DNA of 5,187 nt from Bacteroidota bacterium (GCA_023429365.1 JAEYVW010000256.1:1-5187), one strand, 5' to 3'. Positions 1-5,187 are shown, counted from the stretch's first letter. Translations and numbers: made by a program. Notes: generated by a model not told the origin, from the sequence alone.

Positions 1-287
1 GGTTTTTTGAAGGATGAAAAATTAAGGCGATAGGTTTGGCGGAAAGGACCATAAGTGCCAAATGCTTTACCCGCCGGCCCGCTGGAAACAACCTTTTTTG
101 TTTTGGCATCAACCAACTGCCAGCTCCTGATTGTGGCTTCTTCCTTTGATCCCCACACGGCAACCTTTACTCCATTGGGCAGGTAACCCAACTGGTTGAT
201 CCGGATCCAGGCGGTGGGATCCACATTATCTTTTTTTCCAATTGATGTAAAAGACAAAAGAAAAACGACGAGCAATAACCTGTACAT
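1..287 (-). CDS. Secreted GH9-type glycoside hydrolase (endoglucanase-like), N-terminal fragment
   Basis: About 95 N-terminal residues are visible; the gene runs off the left edge. Residues 1-15 (MYRLLLVVFLLSFTS) form a signal peptide with a hydrophobic core and no lipobox cysteine, so the product is probably exported to the periplasm or beyond. Residues 27-45 (WIRINQLGYLPNGVKVAVW) match the opening strand of the Ig-like N-terminal domain (CelD_N type) that precedes the catalytic domain of many GH9 cellulases; a later TYRLNFSSF stretch at residues 85-93 also fits that domain. By family, such enzymes cut beta-1,4-glucans, and a few GH9 members act on glucosamine-containing oligosaccharides. 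No catalytic residue lies inside the window, so activity is inferred from this domain only. The start at 287 is the only in-frame ATG after an upstream TGA, and it has no Shine-Dalgarno sequence. The gene is divergent from the sugar kinase and shares a 14-bp upstream element with it. Confidence 0.75.
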   Translation of the reverse strand, partial: MYRLLLVVFLLSFTSIGKKDNVDPTAWIRINQLGYLPNGVKVAVWGSKEEATIRSWQLVDAKTKKVVSSGPAGKAFGTYGPFRQTYRLNFSSFKK

Positions 288-387
288 GATGGATTTTTTT
301 AAAAAAATTCAAAGCGGTCAAGTTAAGCAACTTTGTACAATTCATTGGCAAATGCGTCTTTTTGCCGGTAATTTTTTTACTCTCCAT
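226..387 (-). CDS. Possible 53-residue leader ORF overlapping the GH9-like start (doubtful)
   Basis: On the minus strand an ATG at 387 (a second in-frame ATG lies at 393) follows AAGGAG at 396-401 with 8 nt spacing, the only good Shine-Dalgarno match before a start that I noticed in this window. The ORF begins MESKKITGKKTHLP, is rich in Lys and runs to a TAA at 226-228, overlapping the first 62 bases of the GH9-like gene in another frame. The product resembles no family I recognise. It could be a translated leader, an upstream-ORF coupling device, or chance. The start lies inside the segment bounded by the 14-bp inverted repeat. A frameshift joining it to the GH9-like gene was considered but is not supported, since that gene already starts with a proper signal peptide. 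Confidence 0.2.
   Translation of the reverse strand: MESKKITGKKTHLPMNCTKLLNLTALNFFKKIHHVQVIARRFSFVFYINWKKR
294..307. other. T7A7 self-complementary homopolymer tract in the GH9-like leader
   Basis: Seven T then seven A form a perfect 14-bp palindrome, 7 bp upstream of the GH9-like start codon. In Bacteroidota an A/T-rich leader often replaces the Shine-Dalgarno sequence, so this may help translation initiation. It is also a plausible slippage or assembly-error site. No function is proven. Confidence 0.4.
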
Positions 388-412
388 TTTCATTTCTCCT
401 TAACTTGACCGC
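314..412. repeat. Perfect 14-bp inverted repeat flanking a 71-bp segment
   Basis: The left arm at 314-327 reads GCGGTCAAGTTAAG and the right arm at 399-412 reads CTTAACTTGACCGC, its exact reverse complement, with 71 bp (328-398) between. Neither arm extends further. Read in the direction of each divergent gene, the element CTTAACTTGACCGC stands 12 nt before the kinase ATG and 26 nt before the GH9-like ATG, followed on both sides by a T-rich stretch. This could be a duplicated operator or promoter core (it contains TA-nn-TTG), a pair of binding sites for one regulator, or the borders of an invertible DNA segment. The repeat is directly seen; its role is open. Confidence 0.85.
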
Positions 413-424
413 ATAATTTTTTCT

Positions 425-1372
425 ATGGCCGTAATTGCTCTTGACCTGGGTGGAACAAAACTGGCTGCAGCCATTATCAGCGAAGCCGGCGACATATTAC
501 ATACAGAAACCGTTTTACTTGGAAAAAGAGAAGGTGCAGAAGTAGGTGACCTGATCGTGCAGAAAACCAATGTGATGCTACAAAAGGCGAAAAGCAACAG
601 TATTGCTGTCGATGCTATTGGTATCTGTATACCTGGTATCGCGTATGCAAAGACCGGTAAAGTATGGGCGCCTAATATTCCAGGCTGGGATGAATTTCCC
701 CTGCTGGACATTTTAAAGGATGCTGTTTCTGATAAAAACATATGTATAAAACTGGATAGTGACAGGGCTTGTTATATCCTGGCTGAAACCTGGAAAGGTA
801 ATGCCCGCGGTTGCAGCGATGCGATCTTCCTCGGCGTTGGGACCGGGATCGGTGCCGGTATTCTAGTAAATGGACAATTGCTAAGAGGTGCGCACGACAT
901 TGGTGGAGCGATCGGCTGGCTGGCACTTAACAAACCGTTTGACGAAAAATATATACCCTGCGGCTGTTTTGAATACAATGCATCCGGTGAGGGACTTGCG
1001 AAAGTGGCAAAAGAGCTATTGGAAGAAAATAAATTTCCTGGTAATAAATTAGCCAGCCTCTCCGCGTCACTGTCAGCAAAGGATATCTTTGAAGCTTACG
1101 AACAAAACGACCCTATGGCGATAGCGGTTGTGAACAACGCGATCGAATATTGGGGTATGGCAGTGGCCAACCTCGTCAGCCTGTTCAATCCCGAAAAGAT
1201 AATTTTCGGTGGTGGTGTATTTGGGCCAGCCCTTAGATTCCTGGACGCTATTTATGAGGAAGCAAAAAAATGGGCTCAGCCGATCAGTATCAAACAGGTA
1301 AAACTCGAGGGTGCCGCGCTGGGTTCTGAAGCTGGACTTTATGGCGCGGGGTATCTCGCCTTACTGGATTAA
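425..1372 (+). CDS. ROK-family sugar kinase with variant active-site signature
   Basis: This 315-residue protein has normal ROK length. It has the phosphate-binding DLGGTK at residues 7-12, the APNIPGW segment at 82-88, the expected catalytic Asp at D113 (in LDSDRACYILAE, where ROK kinases usually have N-D-A-N), the second ATP loop GVGTGIGAG at 137-145 and the C-terminal IIFGGGV at 259-265. Family members phosphorylate hexoses or amino sugars such as glucose, fructose, GlcNAc or ManNAc in the cytoplasm. The usual GEIGH sugar- and zinc-binding motif is GAIGW here (residues 161-165), losing the Glu and His, and the zinc-cysteine cluster is reduced to CGCFE at 179-183. The substrate therefore cannot be named. 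There is no N-terminal helix-turn-helix, so it is a kinase rather than a ROK repressor. It heads an operon: its TAA is 9 nt before the next ATG. There is no Shine-Dalgarno; the A/T-rich leader is usual for the phylum. Confidence 0.9.
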   Translation: MAVIALDLGGTKLAAAIISEAGDILHTETVLLGKREGAEVGDLIVQKTNVMLQKAKSNSIAVDAIGICIPGIAYAKTGKVWAPNIPGWDEFPLLDILKDAVSDKNICIKLDSDRACYILAETWKGNARGCSDAIFLGVGTGIGAGILVNGQLLRGAHDIGGAIGWLALNKPFDEKYIPCGCFEYNASGEGLAKVAKELLEENKFPGNKLASLSASLSAKDIFEAYEQNDPMAIAVVNNAIEYWGMAVANLVSLFNPEKIIFGGGVFGPALRFLDAIYEEAKKWAQPISIKQVKLEGAALGSEAGLYGAGYLALLD

Positions 1373-1381
1373 TTGCTCACT

Positions 1382-2542
1382 ATGTATAATAGAAACAAAG
1401 TTTTTGCGGCGGCCTGCATGGCGCTATTTTTATTTGGCATGACACTCATCACGCTGGGATCGATCATGCCTTCGTTAAAAACGGATTTTGAAGCGGATGG
1501 ACTCAATGCAGGTATACTCGTTGCGGTATTACCCATCGGTATCCTCCTGGGCTCGCTCGTTTTCGGACCTGTCGTTGATCGTTATGGATACAAGCTTTTA
1601 CTCATCATCAGTGTGCTGATCTCCGCGATATCGCTGGAAGGGCTGGCTTTCACCAAATCGCTGTCGATTTTATATATGTGCATTTTTCTCATCGGGTTTG
1701 GCGGTGGCGCCATCAACGGGGGAACCAGCGCGCTGGTGGCCGATATCAGTGAAAGAGATAAAGGTGCAGCGCTGAGTTTTCTAGGTGTATTCTTTGGCAT
1801 CGGCGCCCTGGGTATGCCTTTGCTTCTGGGCTTACTGTCGAAACACTATACTTATAATACCATTCTCGCTTCTGTTGGATTCTTCATGCTGTTACCGGTT
1901 TTCTATTTTTTACTGACCACCTTCCCTAAGCCAAAGCAGGCGCAGGGATTCCCTTTGAAAGAAGGACTGAAGCTGGTGAAAGAATCCGCCCTGCTGCTCA
2001 CAGGTTTTTTTCTTTTTTTCCAAAGTGGTGTGGAGAGCCTTGTCAACAACTGGACCACCTCCTACCTTCAGGAAGGTCTGGGTATTGATAATGACAAAGC
2101 TCTCTACGCGTTGTCGTTTTCGGTTGTGGGACTTACAGTAGCCCGCATACTACTTGGTTCTTTGTTAAAAAAGATCTCTCCTTATACGGTATTACTCATT
2201 TCATTAATACTTGTAGCCGCCGGCAGTTTGGTTTTATATTCCACTTCATCGTATAACATTTCATTCGCAGCCCTTATCCTGATGGGCATGGGACTGGCGG
2301 GTGGATTCCCTATCATATTAGGATATGTAGGACAACTGTACGCACAGCTTTCAGGAACGGCGTTTAGCATCGCGCTGGTGATCGCGCTTACGGGTAATAC
2401 CCTGATCAATTATTCTTTCGGTGTGATAGCGGAGAAATACAATATTAGTTACCTGCCCATCATGATTGCGGCCTGTATTGGTTGTATGATCATAGTTTTG
2501 CTGATCATCCGTCGCAAGATCGCAGGCCGAATTAATTTATAA
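1382..2542 (+). CDS. MFS sugar permease, 12 transmembrane helices (fucose-permease-like)
   Basis: The protein is 386 residues from the ATG at 1382. The frame stays open to a TTG at 1373, directly after the kinase stop, but ATG is the better start. Hydrophobic segments alternate along the whole length in two halves split by a charged loop (about residues 181-200), as in 12-helix MFS carriers. The MFS loop 2-3 signature GPVVDRYGYK is at 62-71. The motif SGVESLVNNWTTSYL at 215-229 resembles the helix 7 region of fucose/glucose permease-type (FHS) carriers, and GFPIILGYVGQLY at 308-320 and SGTAFSIALVIALTGN at 324-339 also fit. It probably imports a sugar or disaccharide by proton symport across the inner membrane, supplying the upstream kinase and the downstream SIS protein. 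The substrate is unknown; an exporter cannot be excluded. It lies 9 nt after the kinase and 39 nt before the SIS gene. Confidence 0.85.
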   Translation: MYNRNKVFAAACMALFLFGMTLITLGSIMPSLKTDFEADGLNAGILVAVLPIGILLGSLVFGPVVDRYGYKLLLIISVLISAISLEGLAFTKSLSILYMCIFLIGFGGGAINGGTSALVADISERDKGAALSFLGVFFGIGALGMPLLLGLLSKHYTYNTILASVGFFMLLPVFYFLLTTFPKPKQAQGFPLKEGLKLVKESALLLTGFFLFFQSGVESLVNNWTTSYLQEGLGIDNDKALYALSFSVVGLTVARILLGSLLKKISPYTVLLISLILVAAGSLVLYSTSSYNISFAALILMGMGLAGGFPIILGYVGQLYAQLSGTAFSIALVIALTGNTLINYSFGVIAEKYNISYLPIMIAACIGCMIIVLLIIRRKIAGRINL

Positions 2543-2581
2543 TAAATATTTTTCACTCTTATAAATAAATCAATAAAAGTT

Positions 2582-3343
2582 ATGCTGGCAAAAACATGGT
2601 TACAGAATGCAAGAGGTATTATGGACAATATCGAGAACACCCAGTTGGAAAACATACAAAAGGCGGCTGGGATCATGGCCGATACGATTGAAGCGGGTCG
2701 CTGGGTGCATACTTTCGGTTGCGGACATGCCACACTCCCGATCGAAGAGATGTATCCCCGTATTGGCGGCTTTGTAGGTTTTCATCCCATCGTAGAACTG
2801 CCGCTCACATTCTTTACTAATATCGTAGGCGGTATGAGCGTGCACAATTTTGTATTTCTCGAAAGAGTAGAAGGCTATGGCACCGAGATCATGAAGGGAT
2901 ATAAGTTCGATAAAAGAGATTGCATGTGGCTTTTCTCGCATACCGGGATCAACGCGGTAAACATCGACGTGGCGCTGGAAGCAAAAAAACAGGGTATGAA
3001 AGTAATAGTATTCGGCTCGGCCAAAGAAGCAGAAGGCAAACCCACCCGCCATAGCAGCGGTAAAAATATTTTCCAATTAGCTGATCTCGTTGTAGACACC
3101 TGCGTGCCGATCCAGGATGCCTGTGTGCCGCTGAAAAATCATGTCGATAAAGTGGGACCCGTCTCAACCATCGGTTTTATTACCGCAGTTTGGATGACAG
3201 TCACAACAGTAGCTGAAATACTCGCCGAACGTGGCGTAAAACTTTATATCCACCCGTCACACAATGTACCTGGCGACACCACTGCCAAAGAAAGGCTGGC
3301 GGAAGCGCTGGAAGAGTATAAGACCAGAGTAGCGGGTGTGTAA
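2582..3343 (+). CDS. SIS-domain phosphosugar protein, COG4821/UPF0309 type
   Basis: This 253-residue protein has the usual length for the family. It has an N-terminal helix pair (about 1-40), then the SIS fold: VHTFGCGHA at 42-50 (the phosphosugar-binding G-x-GH[SA] loop), ERVEGYG at 94-100, FSHTGINA at 118-125 (where relatives usually have S-x-SGRN), ADLVVDTCVPIQDACV at 167-182, GPVSTIGFITAVW at 192-204 and a C-terminal HPSHNVPGD at 224-232. The order and spacing match predicted phosphosugar-binding proteins of COG4821. SIS proteins act as aldose-ketose isomerases, deaminases, etherases or sugar-phosphate sensors; members of this group are largely uncharacterised. With no DNA-binding domain and a kinase and permease upstream, I infer an enzyme acting on the phosphorylated sugar. 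The start at 2582 fits the N-terminal helix; M14 would truncate it. It is the last gene of the cassette. Confidence 0.85.
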   Translation: MLAKTWLQNARGIMDNIENTQLENIQKAAGIMADTIEAGRWVHTFGCGHATLPIEEMYPRIGGFVGFHPIVELPLTFFTNIVGGMSVHNFVFLERVEGYGTEIMKGYKFDKRDCMWLFSHTGINAVNIDVALEAKKQGMKVIVFGSAKEAEGKPTRHSSGKNIFQLADLVVDTCVPIQDACVPLKNHVDKVGPVSTIGFITAVWMTVTTVAEILAERGVKLYIHPSHNVPGDTTAKERLAEALEEYKTRVAGV

Positions 3344-3353
3344 GAGGGTTCCA

Positions 3354-3381
3354 GGGATTAGGAATTAGGGATTGGGAATTA
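3354..3381. repeat. Two tandem 14-bp G-rich repeats, GGGATT(A/G)GGAATTA
   Basis: Copy 1 at 3354-3367 is GGGATTAGGAATTA and copy 2 at 3368-3381 is GGGATTGGGAATTA, with one mismatch and no gap. Within each copy the two halves are themselves similar (GGGATTA and GGAATTA), so the unit may be a degenerate 7-mer repeated four times. It starts 11 bp after the SIS stop codon. It may be a remnant of a dispersed intergenic repeat; that is inference. Confidence 0.75.
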
Positions 3382-3538
3382 GTTTGGAGAGGTTTTCGGG
3401 TTGTAGAGACAGTTTAGAATTGTTTTTTACGATGAGATTGGCCTCAACTATCAAGAGATTCCCAACTCCTACTTTCTAAACCGATAGCACCGGATCACAT
3501 TGGCTAATTTCAGCACACGATTCCCAGAATATTCGGAG

Positions 3539-3546
3539 TAAATTTG
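3539..3546 (+). promoter_or_regulatory. Candidate -7 box TAAATTTG for the FAH operon
   Basis: TAAATTTG is a perfect match to the Bacteroidota TAnnTTTG -7 element used by the primary sigma factor of the phylum. It lies 26 nt before the FAH ATG, giving a predicted 5' leader of roughly 20 nt. No clear TTTG -33 box stands at the usual spacing (TTTC at 3508-3511 is 27 nt upstream), so the promoter may be weak or activator-dependent. Confidence 0.5.
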
Positions 3547-3572
3547 CATGCTTTAACGAAAACTCATTTAGC

Positions 3573-4586
3573 ATGAAACTGGTATCCTACGTAAAAGAGG
3601 GGCATGAGCAACTGGCGGTATTGATCAATGATATGGTCTATGACATGGAGGTATTGCATCCCGATCTGCCAGGAACCATGAATATGTTCCTGACCTATTG
3701 GGACGACTCGTACCCTGTTGCCCAGGCCGGCGCCTTATTATTACAGGATGGTTCAAGAAGCAGCAATAAAGGTGTACCTGTTGAATCCGTACAATTGCTG
3801 GCCCCTGTTCCTTTTCCTGCCAGCTGCCGCGATGGTTATGCCTTTCGCCAGCATGTGGCATCGGCACGCAGAAATCGTGGTGTGGAGATGATCCCGGAGT
3901 TTGACCAGTACCCGATATTTTATTTTACAAACCATCATAGCATCCAGGGACCTGGCGAGGTAAAATGTATGCCTGATCACCTGGAAAAACTTGATTTCGA
4001 ATTAGAGGCTGCCATCGTTATCTGCCGTCATGGTCGTGATATACCTGCCACGCATGCCGATCAATATATTGGTGGATTAATGATCATGAACGACCTAAGC
4101 GCCCGCAGGTTGCAGATGGAAGAGATGTTGCTCAACCTGGGACCTGCCAAAGGCAAGGATTTCGCAACAGCGATCGGCCCCTGGCTGGTGACGTTGGATG
4201 AACTTCACGAATTTGAAATTCCCGCAAAAGAAAATCATATAGGAAAGAGCTGGAACCTCGAAATGAAATGCCGCGTCAACGATGTACAGGTAAGCCTCGG
4301 AAATTTGGGTGATATGGACTGGACATTTGCTGAGATCATTGAACGGGCTTCCTATGGCGTGGATCTATATCCCGGCGACATTATCGGAAGCGGCACAGTA
4401 GGCTCAGGCTGTTTTCTCGAATTGAATGGAACCGGCAAACTGAATGACCCTGCTTATAAAGAACAATGGCTGCAATCCGGCGACCTGGTAGAGATGGAAA
4501 TTGAACAACTCGGAACACTTAGTAATAAAATTATAGGTATAGAATCGACCTGGAGCATTCTGCAACAGAAAAAGGTAAAACCGTAA
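3573..4586 (+). CDS. Fumarylacetoacetate hydrolase (FAH) superfamily protein, short bacterial type
   Basis: This 337-residue protein has a small N-terminal domain (about 1-75) and a C-terminal FAH fold. D87-G-Y89 and RQH94 match, with the same spacing, the metal Asp, the Tyr and the catalytic His of classical fumarylacetoacetase. DFELEAA at 141-147 supplies the metal-binding Glu pair (E143, E145), MNDLSARRLQ at 172-181 the next metal Asp (D174) and Gln, GKDFATAIGPW at 194-204 the active-site Lys (K195), and GDIIGSGTVGSGCFLELNG at 268-286 the C-terminal loop. That loop is shorter than in the roughly 420-residue enzymes and seems to lack their late catalytic Glu. The family cleaves C-C bonds in acylpyruvates; the last step of tyrosine/homogentisate breakdown (fumarylacetoacetate to fumarate plus acetoacetate) is the likeliest role, but other beta-diketone substrates are possible. 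It begins a new transcription unit and is followed 27 nt later by a flavin-reductase-like gene. Confidence 0.85.
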   Translation: MKLVSYVKEGHEQLAVLINDMVYDMEVLHPDLPGTMNMFLTYWDDSYPVAQAGALLLQDGSRSSNKGVPVESVQLLAPVPFPASCRDGYAFRQHVASARRNRGVEMIPEFDQYPIFYFTNHHSIQGPGEVKCMPDHLEKLDFELEAAIVICRHGRDIPATHADQYIGGLMIMNDLSARRLQMEEMLLNLGPAKGKDFATAIGPWLVTLDELHEFEIPAKENHIGKSWNLEMKCRVNDVQVSLGNLGDMDWTFAEIIERASYGVDLYPGDIIGSGTVGSGCFLELNGTGKLNDPAYKEQWLQSGDLVEMEIEQLGTLSNKIIGIESTWSILQQKKVKP

Positions 4587-4613
4587 GTTACTTAAACCTG
4601 AAAAAGCAAAACA

Positions 4614-5187
4614 ATGATTCTGGACCTGCATGACCTCAACCCGGTAGAAAAACAATACTACCTGCAACATGTCATCGCGCCCCGGCCGATTTGCTTTGCA
4701 TCTACGATCGACAAAGAAGGTATCGTTAACCTTAGCCCTTTCAGTTTCTTCAATTTATTTTCCACTACCCCACCCATCGTTATATTTTCACCATCACGGC
4801 GTGTAAGAAATAATACAATCAAGCATACCCTTGAAAATGTAATGGAAGTGCCCGAAGTTGTGATCAATATTGTAACATTTGATATGGTACAGCAGGTCTC
4901 GCTGGCGAGTTGTGAATATCCAAAAGGCATAAACGAATTCGTTAAGGCCGGGTTTACCGAGATTCCCGCGACCCTGGTCAGGCCTCCCATGGTAAAAGAA
5001 AGCAAAGTAAACCTGGAGTGCCGTGTTACTGAAATAAAATCACTGGGTACAGAAGGCGGCGCGGGAAACCTCGTGATCTGCGAAGTGGTCCGTATGCATA
5101 TTGACGACAGTCTGCTTGATGAAAACAAGAAAATTGATCAGCGAAAAATAAACCATGTAGCAAGGCTGGGCAACAACTGGTACTGCC
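4614..5187 (+). CDS. Flavin-reductase-like FMN-binding split-barrel protein, C-terminus cut off
   Basis: 191 residues are visible from the ATG at 4614; the frame is open to the window edge. Residues 19-58 (beginning HVIAPRPICFASTIDKEG, then NLSPFSFFN at 39-47 and PPIVIFSP at 53-60) are the hallmark of the flavin reductase-like (DIM6/NTAB) split barrel that binds FMN. VINIVTFDMVQQVSLAS at 83-99 and the VNLECRVTEI strand at 132-141 continue the fold. Members of this group are often 200-300 residues long, so the tail is probably missing. Possible roles are FMN/FAD reduction for a partner monooxygenase, or an FMN-dependent enzyme of its own. Position right after the FAH gene suggests a part in aromatic-compound breakdown; in my recollection this pairing recurs near homogentisate dioxygenase genes in Bacteroidota, but the window does not show one. 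The start follows an A-rich leader without a Shine-Dalgarno. Confidence 0.85.
   Translation, partial: MILDLHDLNPVEKQYYLQHVIAPRPICFASTIDKEGIVNLSPFSFFNLFSTTPPIVIFSPSRRVRNNTIKHTLENVMEVPEVVINIVTFDMVQQVSLASCEYPKGINEFVKAGFTEIPATLVRPPMVKESKVNLECRVTEIKSLGTEGGAGNLVICEVVRMHIDDSLLDENKKIDQRKINHVARLGNNWYC

Larger units (their letters stand above)
288..424. promoter_or_regulatory. Divergent intergenic promoter region between the GH9-like gene and the sugar-kinase operon
   Basis: This 137-bp AT-rich gap must hold the promoters of both divergent genes. Neither side has a perfect Bacteroidota TAnnTTTG -7 box. Weak candidates are a TTG at 345-347 followed after 21 nt by TAATTTTT at 369-376 on the plus strand (kinase direction), and, on the minus strand, a TTTG followed after 23 nt by TAACTTGA inside the repeated 14-mer (GH9 direction). 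The same TAACTTGA occurs on the plus strand at 401-408, before the kinase. The gap also carries the inverted repeat and a T7A7 tract listed separately. That promoters are here follows from the gene arrangement; the exact boxes are guesses. Confidence 0.5.
3344..3572. other. 229-bp intergenic region with degenerate repeats
   Basis: This gap separates the sugar cassette from the FAH operon. It holds a G-rich tandem repeat at its left end, two short perfect inverted pairs (3372-3379 with 3458-3465; 3412-3419 with 3474-3481) whose arms cross one another, a T6 run at 3423-3428 with no GC-rich stem before it, and a -7-like box near the right end. No coding sequence is evident. No convincing terminator for the upstream operon is visible. 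Confidence 0.6.

Noticed and set aside
287..387. Frameshift at T7A7 joining the small leader ORF to the GH9-like gene
   Set aside because: The GH9-like gene has a complete signal peptide from its own ATG at 287; a longer Lys-rich extension before it would be unnecessary and resembles nothing known.
196..408. Plus-strand 70-residue ORF across the divergent gap
   Set aside because: It is mostly antisense to the GH9-like signal peptide region and the repeat segment, has no family resemblance and no leader signals.
440..446. Third CTTGACC inside the kinase gene as another copy of the regulatory element
   Set aside because: It is only 7 bp and encodes part of the conserved Leu-Asp-Leu-Gly stretch, so coding constraint explains it.
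1373..1381. TTG start for the MFS permease directly after the kinase stop
   Set aside because: An in-frame ATG three codons later gives a normal MFS N-terminus; the extra MLT adds nothing recognisable.
2535..2566. Inverted pair ATTTATAA / TTATAAAT between MFS and SIS as a terminator
   Set aside because: The stem is only A/T with a 16-nt loop and no GC core, so it is too weak; low-complexity AT sequence explains it and the SIS gene probably belongs to the same operon.
2600..3076. Minus-strand 158-residue ORF
   Set aside because: It lies wholly opposite the well-supported SIS gene and its translation shows no recognisable domain; it is a shadow frame.
3354..3400. G-quadruplex in the G-rich intergenic repeat
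   Set aside because: Only four GGG runs are present with loops of about 11, 3 and 21 nt, which is too loose for a convincing quadruplex.
4658..5128. Minus-strand 156-residue ORF
   Set aside because: It is opposite the flavin-reductase-like gene, whose plus-strand frame carries clear FMN split-barrel motifs.

Overview
The window looks like a piece of a Bacteroidota chromosome, most likely a Chitinophagaceae-type soil or plant-litter bacterium. This rests on the protein types and on translation and promoter signals: the start codons of the confident genes mostly lack a Shine-Dalgarno sequence and follow A/T-rich leaders, one gene has a perfect Bacteroidota-type TAnnTTTG -7 box, and the gene set (secreted GH9-like enzyme, ROK kinase, MFS sugar transporter, short-type FAH hydrolase beside a flavin-reductase-like protein) is typical of that phylum. 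The genus is inference.

Layout. (1) Positions 1-287, minus strand: the N-terminus of a secreted protein whose first domain resembles the Ig-like N-terminal domain of GH9 cellulases; the catalytic part lies outside the window. (2) Positions 288-424: a divergent promoter region containing a perfect 14-bp inverted repeat (314-327 and 399-412), so that each divergent gene has the same 14-mer upstream of its start in the same relative orientation. (3) Positions 425-3343, plus strand: a three-gene cassette of ROK-family sugar kinase, 12-helix MFS permease and a SIS-domain phosphosugar protein of the COG4821/UPF0309 type. It reads as import, phosphorylation and then isomerisation or binding of an unidentified sugar. 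(4) Positions 3344-3572: a 229-bp gap with a G-rich tandem repeat, crossing short inverted repeats, and a promoter for the next gene. (5) Positions 3573-5187, plus strand: a FAH-superfamily hydrolase followed 27 nt later by a flavin-reductase-like protein cut by the window end. This looks like the start of an aromatic (possibly tyrosine/homogentisate) catabolic operon.

The most interesting parts are the sugar cassette, whose kinase lacks the usual ROK Glu/His and zinc-cysteine signature so that its substrate cannot be guessed from the family, and the 14-bp inverted repeat, which is either a paired regulatory site linking the cassette to the GH9-like gene or the border of a small invertible segment. 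No RNA genes, CRISPR arrays, insertion sequences or clear rho-independent terminators were seen.
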